DNA of 11,308 nucleotides from an uncultured Saprospiraceae bacterium (GCA_937930625.1 CALHBW010000569.1:1-11308); one strand, 5' to 3'. Shown: positions 1 through 7,047, numbered from the stretch's first letter. Notes: generated from the sequence alone by a model not told the origin. Translations and numbers: made by a program.

Positions 1-3
1 ACA

Positions 4-125
4 AAAATAGGGTAGGCAATTATACCAGAGTTGCAAGGCGAATGCTTTAGTCTAAAGTGAGTATTTGAGTGTTCAAACACCGATTTTTTATAAAAATATT
101 CGCCTTGCAACTATCTCCCTATTTT
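4..125. repeat. Nested inverted repeat, MITE-like or terminator-like
   Basis: Positions 30-43 (gttgcaaggcgaat) and 98-111 (attcgccttgcaac) are perfect 14-nt inverse complements. Outside them, 4-12 (aaaataggg) and 117-125 (ccctatttt) form a second, 9-nt inverted pair, so the whole block is a two-tier dyad. The loop holds two smaller dyads: ctttag-t-ctaaag at 45-57 and gtgtt-ca-aacac at 69-80. No coding sequence is visible in 1-257. The block could be a small non-autonomous element, a REP-like sequence or the structured end of a transcript from the left. There is no T-run right after a stem, which weakens a simple intrinsic terminator. Unlike the other intergenic repeats in the window it shows no 7- or 8-nt word periodicity. 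Confidence 0.6.
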
Positions 126-257
126 ACTCGAACACCTCCAATTGTTAAATGATGTTAATTATCACAAAAACCACTTGTGTTTAGGCATGTTAATGAAAAA
201 TTTCATATATTGAGAGTTCATTTTCAAATTCATTTACCGCCCGACAAACATTCTTGA

Positions 258-1730
258 ATGTTAACAAAGATATGCGATGTATTGCCACATTTCAAACCGA
301 GTCATCTCTATGAGAAAGGCTCTGAGTACGAAATTTATCACCTAAGCTCTGCATTCAAAAGAAGAACTACCCGAAAACGTTTTAATAACTTTATTCAACC
401 CTATGATTTAAGCACACTTCGTTCCACCGGATTTACGGGAGGTTTTATTTATATGATTTTTGTGGTTCTTGATTTTTTCATCAATCCGGAAGCCTTTACT
501 CAAATTGCAATTATCCGTTTATTGCTTGTCACTCCGCTTTCCTTGATTACTTTATTTCTGACTTATATCAAACCGTTTAATGAAAAAAACAATGCAAGCC
601 AATGGTTGGGTATTACGATTCTGACCATAGGGCAATTAGGGCATTTTGTAATGGGAACACTGCCGGGTGTACATGAATTTTACATCTTGGTTTCGACAAT
701 AGTGCTGCTTATCGTGGGGAATAATTTGATGCCTACACGGTTTTGGTTAGCTTTTTATGTGAATTTGCTATACTTGATTTTTTTTCAAATTACATTATTT
801 GTACACCTTTCTGCAGATTATACGACTATTATTTACCAAAATTTCATTCTTGTTTCGGTCATGTTCGTCAGTCTTCATGCTTGTTATCTGCGAGAGCGCA
901 ATAAATGTTTGCTTTTTGTGGAATTTGATATTGCCAATAAACGAAAAAAAGAGTTGGAAGCCGTCAATAAAATCCAAGAAGAATTACTCAGTAGTCTTGA
1001 CTATAAAAATAAAGAACTCGAACAATTCGCTTTTGTCATTTCACATGATTTAAAATCACCTCTGCGCGTTATTTCCGGGCTTTCTTCGCTCATCCAACGA
1101 AAAGAATACGAGAAAATCAGCCCGCAAAGCCGTGAAGATTTTGATATGATAAAAGACCAAGTGCTTCAAATGGGAGCGATGATAGAAGGCGTATTGGAAT
1201 ATTCGCGAATCGGACGAAAGGATGGTAATGACAAAGCGGTAGATATCGTTCCTATTTTGGAAAGCATAGCACTAAGCACCGGAAAACAAGATGATGTCAG
1301 TATTGATTTTCCTAAAAACATTCCATCGCTAAAAGGCTCAACCATCAGATTCAAACAGGTCTTTCAAAACCTCATCAACAATGCCATCAAGTATAACGAT
1401 AAACCGCATTGCAAAATATCAATAGCAGCAAAAGTACAGGAAGATTTCGTACAATTTAGCATACAAGATAATGGACCCGGCATTCGCCCCGAATACGCCG
1501 AACGCATTTTCCGACTTTTCCAAACCCTCCAATCAAAAGAAAAAAATAGTACCGGTGTAGGCTTGGCTATCGTCAAAAAAATTATTGATTTTTATGAGGG
1601 GAAAATTTACTTGGACACTCATTTTGAGGAAGGCGCACGCTTCTGTTTTACCCTGCCCATTTATCACGACAATTCAATATCGACTGAAATAAATCCCGAA
1701 ATTCACGTACCTTTGCATGCCAATGAGTGA
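258..1730 (+). CDS. Membrane sensor histidine kinase, six-helix N-terminus
   Basis: This is a 490-residue transmembrane histidine kinase, expected to autophosphorylate on a histidine and pass the phosphate to a response regulator. A basic cytoplasmic stretch of about 55 residues is followed by about six hydrophobic helices (near 62-77, 83-103, 116-133, 141-157, 162-183 and 191-209), then a charged, probably coiled-coil linker (213-256). The HisKA H-box is FVISHDLKSPLR with H263 as phosphoacceptor. The ATPase domain has the N-box NLINNAIKYN (371-380), G1 DNGPGI (404-409) and G2 GVGLAI (433-438), so it looks catalytically complete. No PAS, GAF or periplasmic sensor domain is visible; sensing would have to be through the membrane helices. 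No regulator gene is adjacent, so it is an orphan here. The last codons (A-N-E-stop) lie in an intergenic word repeat. The start codon sits in a 6-bp dyad (aacatt-cttg-aatgtt). The signal it senses is unknown. Confidence 0.93.
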   Translation: MLTKICDVLPHFKPSHLYEKGSEYEIYHLSSAFKRRTTRKRFNNFIQPYDLSTLRSTGFTGGFIYMIFVVLDFFINPEAFTQIAIIRLLLVTPLSLITLFLTYIKPFNEKNNASQWLGITILTIGQLGHFVMGTLPGVHEFYILVSTIVLLIVGNNLMPTRFWLAFYVNLLYLIFFQITLFVHLSADYTTIIYQNFILVSVMFVSLHACYLRERNKCLLFVEFDIANKRKKELEAVNKIQEELLSSLDYKNKELEQFAFVISHDLKSPLRVISGLSSLIQRKEYEKISPQSREDFDMIKDQVLQMGAMIEGVLEYSRIGRKDGNDKAVDIVPILESIALSTGKQDDVSIDFPKNIPSLKGSTIRFKQVFQNLINNAIKYNDKPHCKISIAAKVQEDFVQFSIQDNGPGIRPEYAERIFRLFQTLQSKEKNSTGVGLAIVKKIIDFYEGKIYLDTHFEEGARFCFTLPIYHDNSISTEINPEIHVPLHANE

Positions 1731-1756
1731 ATTATGAATGTTGAATGAGTGAATTA
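1718..1756. repeat. GAATGAGT-word repeat overlapping the kinase stop codon
   Basis: The 16-mer tgccaatgagtgaatt (1718-1733) contains the kinase stop codon, and a second copy of the word follows at 1741-1756 (ttgaatgagtgaatta). The same 16-mer occurs at 7566-7581, again holding a stop codon in the same frame. The 1741-1756 copy is perfectly inverse-complementary to 1960-1975, just before prfA, so the two could pair across about 200 nt. Confidence 0.8.
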
Positions 1757-1922
1757 TTTTACTTGCTTTATCGTTTATAAATTTATTCAAAAATAATAAC
1801 AAAATCATGTTTTTCATATCTCTTTCCGAATTACAATTCATATAGCGCGTCTTGCCATTCAAAGGGCAAAACCAATCCGCCCGTACATTCATTCCAATTA
1901 AGATAATTCACGCATCGAAAAA

Positions 1923-2000
1923 CATTGTCGCATTACAGCATTATCGCATTGACGCATTTTAATTCACTCATTCAAAATTCACTCATTCACTCATTAATAC
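1923..2000. repeat. Octamer arrays (CATTgtcg then ATTCACTC) in front of prfA
   Basis: Four consecutive 8-nt units beginning with catt occupy 1923-1954 (cattgtcg is the first). They are followed at 1960-1995 by repeats of attcactc, which is the inverse complement of the gagtgaat word behind the kinase gene. The array ends directly at the prfA start codon, so it would form the whole leader proximal to translation. The same two word types precede the methyltransferase gene in the opposite order. No clear Shine-Dalgarno sequence or -7/-33 promoter box is visible in 1757-1959; a small dyad (ttgcc/ggcaa, near 1853-1870) is the only other structure I see there. Confidence 0.75.
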
Positions 2001-2001
2001 C

Positions 2002-3066
2002 ATGTTAGATAAATTAGAAGCGATAAAAGAACGCTACGAATATATAGCTGAGCAACTCACTGACCCCGAAGTGATTTCGGATATGAAACGCTATACGAAA
2101 ATCAGCAAGGAATACAAAAATCTTGGTGAAATCGTAGAGGCATATCATAAGTACAAAGACCTGCTCGGCAACATAGCCACCAACAAAGAACTCCTCCAAA
2201 CCGAATCGGACGAAGAACTCCGCGAAATGGCAAAAATGGAGCTTGACGAGTTGGAGCCGAAAGTTGCGCCAATGGAGGAAGAAATCAAATTTCTCTTGAT
2301 ACCGAAAGACCCCGAAGATGAGAAAAATGCGATTATGGAGATTCGCGCAGGTACGGGTGGCGACGAGGCGAGTATTTTTGCAGGCGATTTGTATCGGATG
2401 TACACGCGCTATTTTGACAGCCAAAAATGGAAGCATGAAATCCTTGCGGTTACTGAAGGCAGTGTAGGCGGATATAGCAAACTCGTGATAGAAATCAGCG
2501 GCAAGGATGTATATGGTACACTCAAATACGAATCGGGCGGACACCGCGTACAGCGCGTTCCCAAGACCGAATCGCAAGGGCGTGTACACACATCGGCGGC
2601 TACGGTGGTCGTGATGCCACGCCTCGAAATGGAAGATGTCAACGTCAACAAAGCCGACCTTTCTTGGGATACTTTCCGTGCAAGTGGTGCAGGTGGTCAG
2701 CACGTCAACAAGACCGAATCGGCGGTGCGCGTCACGCACGGACCTTCGGGCATTGTGGTGGAGTGCCAAGACGGACGCTCGCAACTCAAAAACCGCGAAA
2801 TCGCCCTCGACAAACTCTATGTGCGCCTATACGAGCGTCAGCGCGAAGAGCATGAATCGAAAGTCGCCGGAGCGCGAAAAAGCCTCGTGGGTACGGGCGA
2901 TAGGTCGGGCAAAGTCCGTACTTATAATTACCCTCAAAATCGCGTAACCGACCATCGTATCAATCTGACACTGTACAAACTCGGTACTATCGTAGATGGT
3001 GATATTCAAGGCATTATCGACGCATTGCGTGTGGCAGATAATGCAGAGAAATTGAAAGAAGGATAA
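2002..3066 (+). CDS. prfA: Peptide chain release factor 1
   Basis: RF1 recognises UAA and UAG in the ribosomal A site and triggers hydrolysis of peptidyl-tRNA. The 354-residue length fits the family. Helical domain 1 covers about residues 1-100. The codon-reading tripeptide of RF1 (P-x-T) is PKT at 187-189 in the context RVPKTESQGRVHTSAAT; RF2 would have SPF there. The catalytic GGQ is at 231-233 in GAGGQHVNKTESAVRVTH, where the glutamine is normally methylated by PrmC. No +1 frameshift site is present, as expected for RF1. The start at 2002 is supported by the standard MLDKLEAI opening. No functional partner such as prmC is visible nearby. The gene lies between two unrelated kinases, and its 3' end faces the convergent TPR kinase gene across a repeat-rich spacer. 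Confidence 0.98.
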   Translation: MLDKLEAIKERYEYIAEQLTDPEVISDMKRYTKISKEYKNLGEIVEAYHKYKDLLGNIATNKELLQTESDEELREMAKMELDELEPKVAPMEEEIKFLLIPKDPEDEKNAIMEIRAGTGGDEASIFAGDLYRMYTRYFDSQKWKHEILAVTEGSVGGYSKLVIEISGKDVYGTLKYESGGHRVQRVPKTESQGRVHTSAATVVVMPRLEMEDVNVNKADLSWDTFRASGAGGQHVNKTESAVRVTHGPSGIVVECQDGRSQLKNREIALDKLYVRLYERQREEHESKVAGARKSLVGTGDRSGKVRTYNYPQNRVTDHRINLTLYKLGTIVDGDIQGIIDALRVADNAEKLKEG

Positions 3067-3072
3067 CTGATT

Positions 3073-3174
3073 CAAATTCCAAAAAACAAAATCCAAATTC
3101 CAATTCAGACGTGTTTTGCGTAATATTTTTTTGGAATTTGTTTTTTGGAATTTGGAATTTGGTGCTTGGAATTT
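3073..3174. repeat. Heptamer inverted array between convergent genes
   Basis: Positions 3074-3101 are four 7-nt units of the type aaattcc. Positions 3133-3174 are six 7-nt units of the type ggaattt, the inverse complement. The segments 3073-3094 and 3133-3154 pair over 22 nt with a single mismatch, leaving a loop of about 38 nt. The block starts 7 nt after the prfA stop codon and lies between converging genes, so a two-way transcription terminator is a reasonable role. Short T/A runs flank the arms, but a canonical GC-rich stem is absent. Confidence 0.8.
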
Positions 3175-3189
3175 TCTCAAAGAGGTGAG

Positions 3190-3257
3190 CAAGAAACCCC
3201 TGACATGATACTTGGAGTTACAGGACTTGACCGTGTAATACTGCCAGAGGTTTCTTG
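3190..3257. terminator. Possible hairpin just behind the TPR kinase gene
   Basis: caagaaacccctg (3190-3202) and cagaggtttcttg (3245-3257) are inverse complements with one mismatch. They enclose about 42 nt and begin 8 nt past the kinase stop codon, read on the minus strand. No following T-run is seen, so termination is an inference from position. A small structured RNA or short mobile repeat is an alternative. Confidence 0.4.
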
Positions 3258-3265
3258 AACGAACT

Positions 3266-5290
3266 TCATGAGATGCTTCCGTTTTCGGAGGTTAATAACT
3301 TGGGGACATCAATGATGACCGTAGTCCCGTTGCCGGGTGTAGAATCTACGTCCATACTGCCCCCAAGGTGCTTGACACGAGTGCTAATTCTTTGTAAACC
3401 GATGCCACCATCGGCTATTGCAGCAGTGTCGAAGCCCTTTCCGTCGTCTTCGACTAAGATGTTGAGGCTGTCACCATAATCGGTCAGTTGGACATGGGCT
3501 TCGGCTGCTGATGAGTGCTTAAGTATGTTTTGAAGGAGTTCCTGAATGCTTTGATAGAGGGTTAGTTCTTGTTGGTGGTCAAGGCGTTCTTCAAAGGGGG
3601 TGGCGTTGAATTGGAGTTGGGTTTGTGGGGTCGATAGTTTTTCACAGAGGTCTTCTATCGCAGGGGCTAAACCGAATTTTGCCAACATGGGCGGCGATAG
3701 GTCGTGGGATATTTCGCGGCAGATTTCGTAGGCTTCATTGAGCAAACCAAAACCTCTGACAAATACCGCTTCGTCTTCCGGCGTTATGTTGTTTTTTACG
3801 GATTCAAAGTGCATTCGCGCAGAGACCAAACCGCTACATACCGAGTCGTGTAATGCAGAGGCTACTTTGGTGCGTTCTTGGAGTTTGGCGTTTATTTCGG
3901 CGTTAACGGCGTTTATTTCGGCATCTTTTTCAAGGGTTTTGACGACTTGCTTGTAGAGTTTTTGCTCTTCTATGCGTCTGCCTTCGGTTTCTTTGCGGAG
4001 TTGTTCTTCTTGGAGGCGTCTCTTTTTTTCTTCTTCGTGGAGTTTTTTCTTTGAACGGGAATAAAAGAAAAGTCCTAATGACATAATTAAGGCAGATAGC
4101 ATACCTGTTGTGAGCATATTTTGTCTTTGTTGGGTTTTTTGTTGCTCTACTATTTCCAATTTTTCAGCTTCCGCTTTTTCTTTTTCAATTTTATATTGAC
4201 TGATTATTTTTTGTATTTCAATGTCCTTTTTCTTGTTATTTAGGCTGTCTTTATAAGCAATGTAATTTTCGTAGTGGTCAAGGGCTTCTTTGTTATCACC
4301 TTTAACTTTAGCTACTTTGTAAAGGACAGACATCGTGTTTTCCAGTACTTTGTAATATTTCAAGTCTTTCCCGTATTCAATACTTTTATCACAATACGAC
4401 ATAGCATCTTCATATCTTTTTTGTTCACAAAGCAATTCACAGAGGTTGGTGGCTGTTACTGCTACGCCTCTTTTGTCGGATGATTTTTCTTTTGATTCAA
4501 GGCTTTTTTCGTAGTATTGAATGGCTTTTTTGTACGCTTTCTTTTTTAGATATGTTGAACCGATACCATCATAGATTTTTCCTAAAGAATATTGATTATC
4601 AATAGTTTTATTAAGTTCGATACTTTTTTCATAATGCCTCAAAGCAGCATCTAAAGAGTCCATTCTTAAATACATCCCGCCTATGTCTTGATAAGTTGCG
4701 GCGAGTCTTTCTATATTTATTTTTTCCTCTGAGATTGCTGCTCCCGTATTTCTTATGGATTCTGCCTTTTTGAAATAAGTTTGAGCATCCTCAAATTTTT
4801 TGCGAGCCGAAAACACACAGGCTAGACCATTGTAAGTATCGCCGATTTCTTGACTTTTTGGATATGAAATTTCTCCGATTTTAAGACTTTTGACGTAATA
4901 CTGAACTGCCTCATCATATTTTCTTTGAAATCTATAAATATTCCCAAGTAAATTAAGGAGATTAATCTGGTTAAGAAGATTTTCATTTTCTTCTTCCAGT
5001 CGCAGTGATTCAAGACAATCGACAATAGAACCTTCATACTCTGCTTTTTGCTTTTTTGCCATGCAACGGTATTGTAATGCTATTGCTCTTTCTGCGTATG
5101 AATCATCTAGCATATTTATAATGCTATCCAAAAGAACAATGGTTTTATTGGGATTATCTACTACGTAAAAATAGGCAGAATCCAAAATATGCTGAATATC
5201 CTTCAAGGGCAATGTTTCACTCTTTGCCTTGCTTACAAGAACGTTAAGCAAACACATACCCAACAAAACAATATATCCACATTTTTTCAT
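3266..5290 (-). CDS. TPR-repeat sensor histidine kinase, NarL-type (HisKA_3)
   Basis: This 674-residue protein starts with a signal-like hydrophobic segment (1-22, cleavage plausible after VSKA). About six TPR-like units follow between residues 110 and 346, built on motifs such as NLLGNIYRFQRKYDEAVQYY, then one transmembrane helix (about 392-410) and a long charged coiled coil (411-475). The kinase core is HisKA_3 with H481 in ALHDSVCSGL, the downstream SHDLSPPML motif, an N-box around QELLQNILKHSS, G1 DDGKGF (615-620) and G2 GGIGL (628-632). Topology predicts TPRs in the periplasm and the kinase in the cytoplasm. Such kinases normally pair with NarL/LuxR regulators; one is encoded divergently at 6150-6839 and is the likely partner (inference from position). 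The linker contains a one-heptad tandem duplication (AEINAVN/AEINAKL, residues 457-470). The gene starts 29 nt behind the small gene at 5320-5778, so the two are probably co-transcribed. Confidence 0.93.
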   Translation of the reverse strand: MKKCGYIVLLGMCLLNVLVSKAKSETLPLKDIQHILDSAYFYVVDNPNKTIVLLDSIINMLDDSYAERAIALQYRCMAKKQKAEYEGSIVDCLESLRLEEENENLLNQINLLNLLGNIYRFQRKYDEAVQYYVKSLKIGEISYPKSQEIGDTYNGLACVFSARKKFEDAQTYFKKAESIRNTGAAISEEKINIERLAATYQDIGGMYLRMDSLDAALRHYEKSIELNKTIDNQYSLGKIYDGIGSTYLKKKAYKKAIQYYEKSLESKEKSSDKRGVAVTATNLCELLCEQKRYEDAMSYCDKSIEYGKDLKYYKVLENTMSVLYKVAKVKGDNKEALDHYENYIAYKDSLNNKKKDIEIQKIISQYKIEKEKAEAEKLEIVEQQKTQQRQNMLTTGMLSALIMSLGLFFYSRSKKKLHEEEKKRRLQEEQLRKETEGRRIEEQKLYKQVVKTLEKDAEINAVNAEINAKLQERTKVASALHDSVCSGLVSARMHFESVKNNITPEDEAVFVRGFGLLNEAYEICREISHDLSPPMLAKFGLAPAIEDLCEKLSTPQTQLQFNATPFEERLDHQQELTLYQSIQELLQNILKHSSAAEAHVQLTDYGDSLNILVEDDGKGFDTAAIADGGIGLQRISTRVKHLGGSMDVDSTPGNGTTVIIDVPKLLTSENGSIS

Positions 5291-5319
5291 AACTAAGCAG
5301 TTTTCAATATACTTACATT

Positions 5320-5778
5320 TTACCCCGTAGTTACTGCCATACTCCTCATAGCACTTCTAATATCCAGATCTTCTTTCGATGAAAGCAATGTGATTTTAGC
5401 AGTTGTTTTTCCCGATGCAGGAGGGTTTACATCTGAATCTTCAATAACGATGGCTTCTATACCATAATTGATATTAGCTGGTGGATTTACATCTGAATCT
5501 TCAATCACAATAAAATCAGTATCGTTGATTTCAATTTCATCATTGAAATTTCCACTCGATATAATTACCTTGGCTTTATCACCGACCTCATCTTGATAGC
5601 GTATTGATATTTGTCTTAGTGGTTCATTAGTATCAATACCATTATCAATTCTATAAATAGTCTTGCCCGGAGTATTTTTGTCAACTGTAAGTTCACCTAA
5701 ATAATTTACGAAGAAATCAATACTTATATCACTGTTTCTGTCGCTTTTTCTTTCTAGTTTGAGAATTGGACGAGTCAT
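5320..5778 (-). CDS. Hypothetical protein with duplicated IVIEDSDVNPPA motif
   Basis: I do not recognise this 152-residue protein. It has no signal peptide, no transmembrane segment and no cysteine. The N-terminal half looks like an alternating beta-strand fold (ISIDFFVNYLGEL, RQISIRY, AKVIISSG). The C-terminal half carries the 12-residue motif IVIEDSDVNPPA twice (90-101 and 110-121) with a 20-residue period, followed by a strand-like AKITLLSS and a short polar tail. The duplication is also visible in the DNA as a 60-bp period. The gene lies 29 nt upstream of the TPR kinase gene on the same strand and opposite the response regulator gene, so it probably belongs to the same two-component locus. 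It could be an accessory or effector protein or an unrelated passenger; nothing in the sequence decides. The CDS itself is credible because it is long for its composition, has a good start and forms a tight operon-like arrangement. Confidence 0.75.
   Translation of the reverse strand: MTRPILKLERKSDRNSDISIDFFVNYLGELTVDKNTPGKTIYRIDNGIDTNEPLRQISIRYQDEVGDKAKVIISSGNFNDEIEINDTDFIVIEDSDVNPPANINYGIEAIVIEDSDVNPPASGKTTAKITLLSSKEDLDIRSAMRSMAVTTG
5417..5511 (-). repeat. 60-bp in-frame tandem duplication inside the hypothetical gene
   Basis: Copies at 5417-5451 and 5477-5511 match at 30 of 35 positions, with the core tttacatctgaatcttcaat identical in both. The spacing is exactly 60 bp, which keeps the reading frame and duplicates the motif IVIEDSDVNPPA. 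Several of the differences are silent or conservative, so the motif seems to be kept by selection at the protein level (inference). Confidence 0.85.
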
Positions 5779-5816
5779 AAATTGTCAGTTCGTTAGTTTG
5801 TTAGAAAATTACAATG

Positions 5817-5824
5817 CAAAGGTA
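5817..5824 (-). promoter_or_regulatory. Candidate -7 box for the hypothetical-kinase operon
   Basis: Read on the minus strand the sequence is TACCTTTG, a full match to the Bacteroidota -7 consensus TAnnTTTG. It lies about 39 nt upstream of the start codon at 5778, which gives a plausible short leader. No convincing -33 TTTG is found at the usual spacing, so confidence is limited. Confidence 0.4.
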
Positions 5825-5933
5825 AGGCAGCATCATTGACTATCCTACACCCCAAATAATGAAAAGTATAACTCACCATAAGTAATGTTTTCTAACCATT
5901 TACAGTGAGTTTCTAAATTAATAAGATCTAGTG

Positions 5934-5964
5934 TTGAAAAATAATATTAAATCACTGAACTTTG
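5934..5964 (+). promoter_or_regulatory. Candidate promoter for the response regulator gene
   Basis: TTG at 5934-5936 is followed after 20 nt by GAACTTTG (5957-5964). This matches the Bacteroidota pattern of TTG, about 19-20 nt, then TAnnTTTG, with one deviation (G for T). It would leave a leader of about 180 nt that includes both dyads upstream of the regulator gene. Confidence 0.3.
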
Positions 5965-6019
5965 TATTGCTAAAAACAATTATTAAAAGAGAGAACAAAT
6001 AACTCACAAAAAACACCTT

Positions 6020-6106
6020 TTATAACTCTGGTTATAATTGTCTTTTGCACCCGCACCACACTTACGAGGCATTAAAATAGACGTTAAACATAAGAAAAAC
6101 TTATGT
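6020..6106. promoter_or_regulatory. Two short dyads upstream of the regulator gene
   Basis: ttataac-tctg-gttataa (6020-6037) and acataag-aaaaa-cttatgt (6088-6106) are perfect 7-bp inverted repeats. They lie 113 and 44 nt before the start codon. NarL-type regulators often bind such dyads, so autoregulatory operators are possible. Small RNA hairpins in the leader are an equal alternative. In AT-rich DNA a 7-bp dyad can also arise by chance. Confidence 0.3.
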
Positions 6107-6149
6107 GTTTTCGTTTATATAATTCAAAAAAATAAAAACCTCACTTTTT

Positions 6150-6839
6150 ATGAATGCTTTTGATATACAAACAATGATAAAAGTAGCTTTGGTGGACGAC
6201 CACCAATTGATGATTGACGGCATACGATTACTATTGAAAGATTATGCCGACATAGATATTACGGTAACAGCCGGTAATGGTAAAGAATTTATCAAAACCC
6301 TTAAAAATCAAGAAGTTGACATCGTAATGCTTGATATCAATATGCCAAAAATGGACGGCGTAGAAACCATCAAAGTCCTAAAAAAAGAATTTCCTGCCAT
6401 CAATACCTTGATATTATCGACTTTGGATGATACCAAATTAATCAGAAAAATGCTCGAACTCGGTGCGATGGGTTATGTCCTCAAAAATACATCCGGCAAC
6501 GAACTCAAACGGGCGATTGATACCGTACACAACGGCGATTACTATTTCACGCCTGCCATACAAGGCAAATTATTGGCATTGCCCCAACAAAAAAAGGAGA
6601 AAAAAGAAAGGAAAAACTACACCCGCGAAGGACACCACGCCGCCCTCACCAAGCGCGAAAAGGAAATTCTCAAACTCATCGCCGAAGAATACACCGGGCC
6701 GGAAATGTCTGCACACCTGCACATCAGCCTAAACACTGTCGAGACACACCGCAAAAATCTCGTCGCAAAACTCGGCGTAAAAAGCAGCATCGGCTTAGTG
6801 AAATATGCCATCAAACATGGTTTGGTGGATAACATATAA
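6150..6839 (+). CDS. NarL/FixJ-family response regulator
   Basis: This is a 229-residue two-domain transcription regulator. The receiver domain (about 9-125) has the acidic pair D16-D17 in ALVDDHQ, phosphoacceptor D62 in VMLDINMPKMDG, the conserved S90 in LILSTLD and K112 in GYVLKN. A lysine/glutamate-rich linker (148-156) joins it to a LuxR-type helix-turn-helix (about 164-225) with LTKREKEILKLIAEEYT and the recognition-helix region SLNTVETHRKNLVAKLGV. All residues needed for phosphorylation are present. The annotated start at 6150 gives MNAFDIQTMIKVALVDD; the methionine at 6174 (MIKVALVDD) is the more typical family start, and no Shine-Dalgarno sequence decides between them. It is divergent from the TPR kinase at 3266-5290, which has the HisKA_3 type that pairs with this class, so it is the probable partner. 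Confidence 0.95.
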   Translation: MNAFDIQTMIKVALVDDHQLMIDGIRLLLKDYADIDITVTAGNGKEFIKTLKNQEVDIVMLDINMPKMDGVETIKVLKKEFPAINTLILSTLDDTKLIRKMLELGAMGYVLKNTSGNELKRAIDTVHNGDYYFTPAIQGKLLALPQQKKEKKERKNYTREGHHAALTKREKEILKLIAEEYTGPEMSAHLHISLNTVETHRKNLVAKLGVKSSIGLVKYAIKHGLVDNI

Positions 6840-6920
6840 TTTCATTTCGTCTATAAACCCCACATTTCTCTCTAAACAATTTCCAAATTCATAGGAATAC
6901 GCATATTTCGATAGGATAAA

Positions 6921-7016
6921 AGAGGTCAGAAGTCAGACCGCCTTGCTGTCAGAGGACAGATAGGCTAACTTGTTTATCTGTCTTCTGACAATAAAATGGT
7001 CTGACTTCTGACCTCT
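6921..7016. repeat. Two-tier perfect hairpin between regulator and DUF2306 genes
   Basis: The outer arms agaggtcagaagtcagacc (6921-6939) and ggtctgacttctgacctct (6998-7016) are perfect 19-nt inverse complements. The inner arms tgtcagaggacagata (6947-6962) and tatctgtcttctgaca (6975-6990) pair over 16 nt with only a G-U in RNA. The internal loops are 7 nt on each side and the apical loop is 12 nt. The words gtcaga/tctgac recur, partly at 7-nt spacing. The element ends 31 nt before the DUF2306-like gene and starts 81 nt after the regulator stop codon. It could be a terminator, a leader structure or a cruciform site in DNA. Confidence 0.85.
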
Positions 7017-7047
7017 CAATAATTATTCATCAAAAAGCAATATAACT

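Larger units (their letters stand above)
5779..6149. other. Divergent control region between the two-component genes
   Basis: This gene-free stretch of 371 nt lies between the divergently transcribed small gene plus kinase (left) and the response regulator (right). It holds candidate promoter boxes for both directions, two perfect 7-bp dyads in front of the regulator gene (6020-6037 and 6088-6106), and three octamer-like units of the type gttagttt (5784-5807) in the leader of the left gene. I see no ORF of substance and no RNA gene. The region is the natural place for autoregulation of the locus. Confidence 0.6.

Noticed and set aside
4..125. Integron attC site
   Set aside because: The paired arms do not give the required RYYYAAC/GTTRRRY ends in the right orientation and no cassette or integrase is visible.
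1674..1892. A 72-residue minus-strand frame overlapping the kinase 3' end and the following gap
   Set aside because: Half of it is antisense to the kinase and the rest crosses the repeat-bearing spacer; no start signal or family resemblance.
2014..2784. A 256-residue open frame on the minus strand across prfA
   Set aside because: It is fully antisense to a certain prfA, has a cysteine/histidine/phenylalanine-rich composition typical of an antisense shadow and shows no recognisable domain.
3190..3257. tRNA-like gene
   Set aside because: There is no T-loop GTTCGA-type motif, no acceptor/anticodon arrangement and no CCA end; only one long stem is present.
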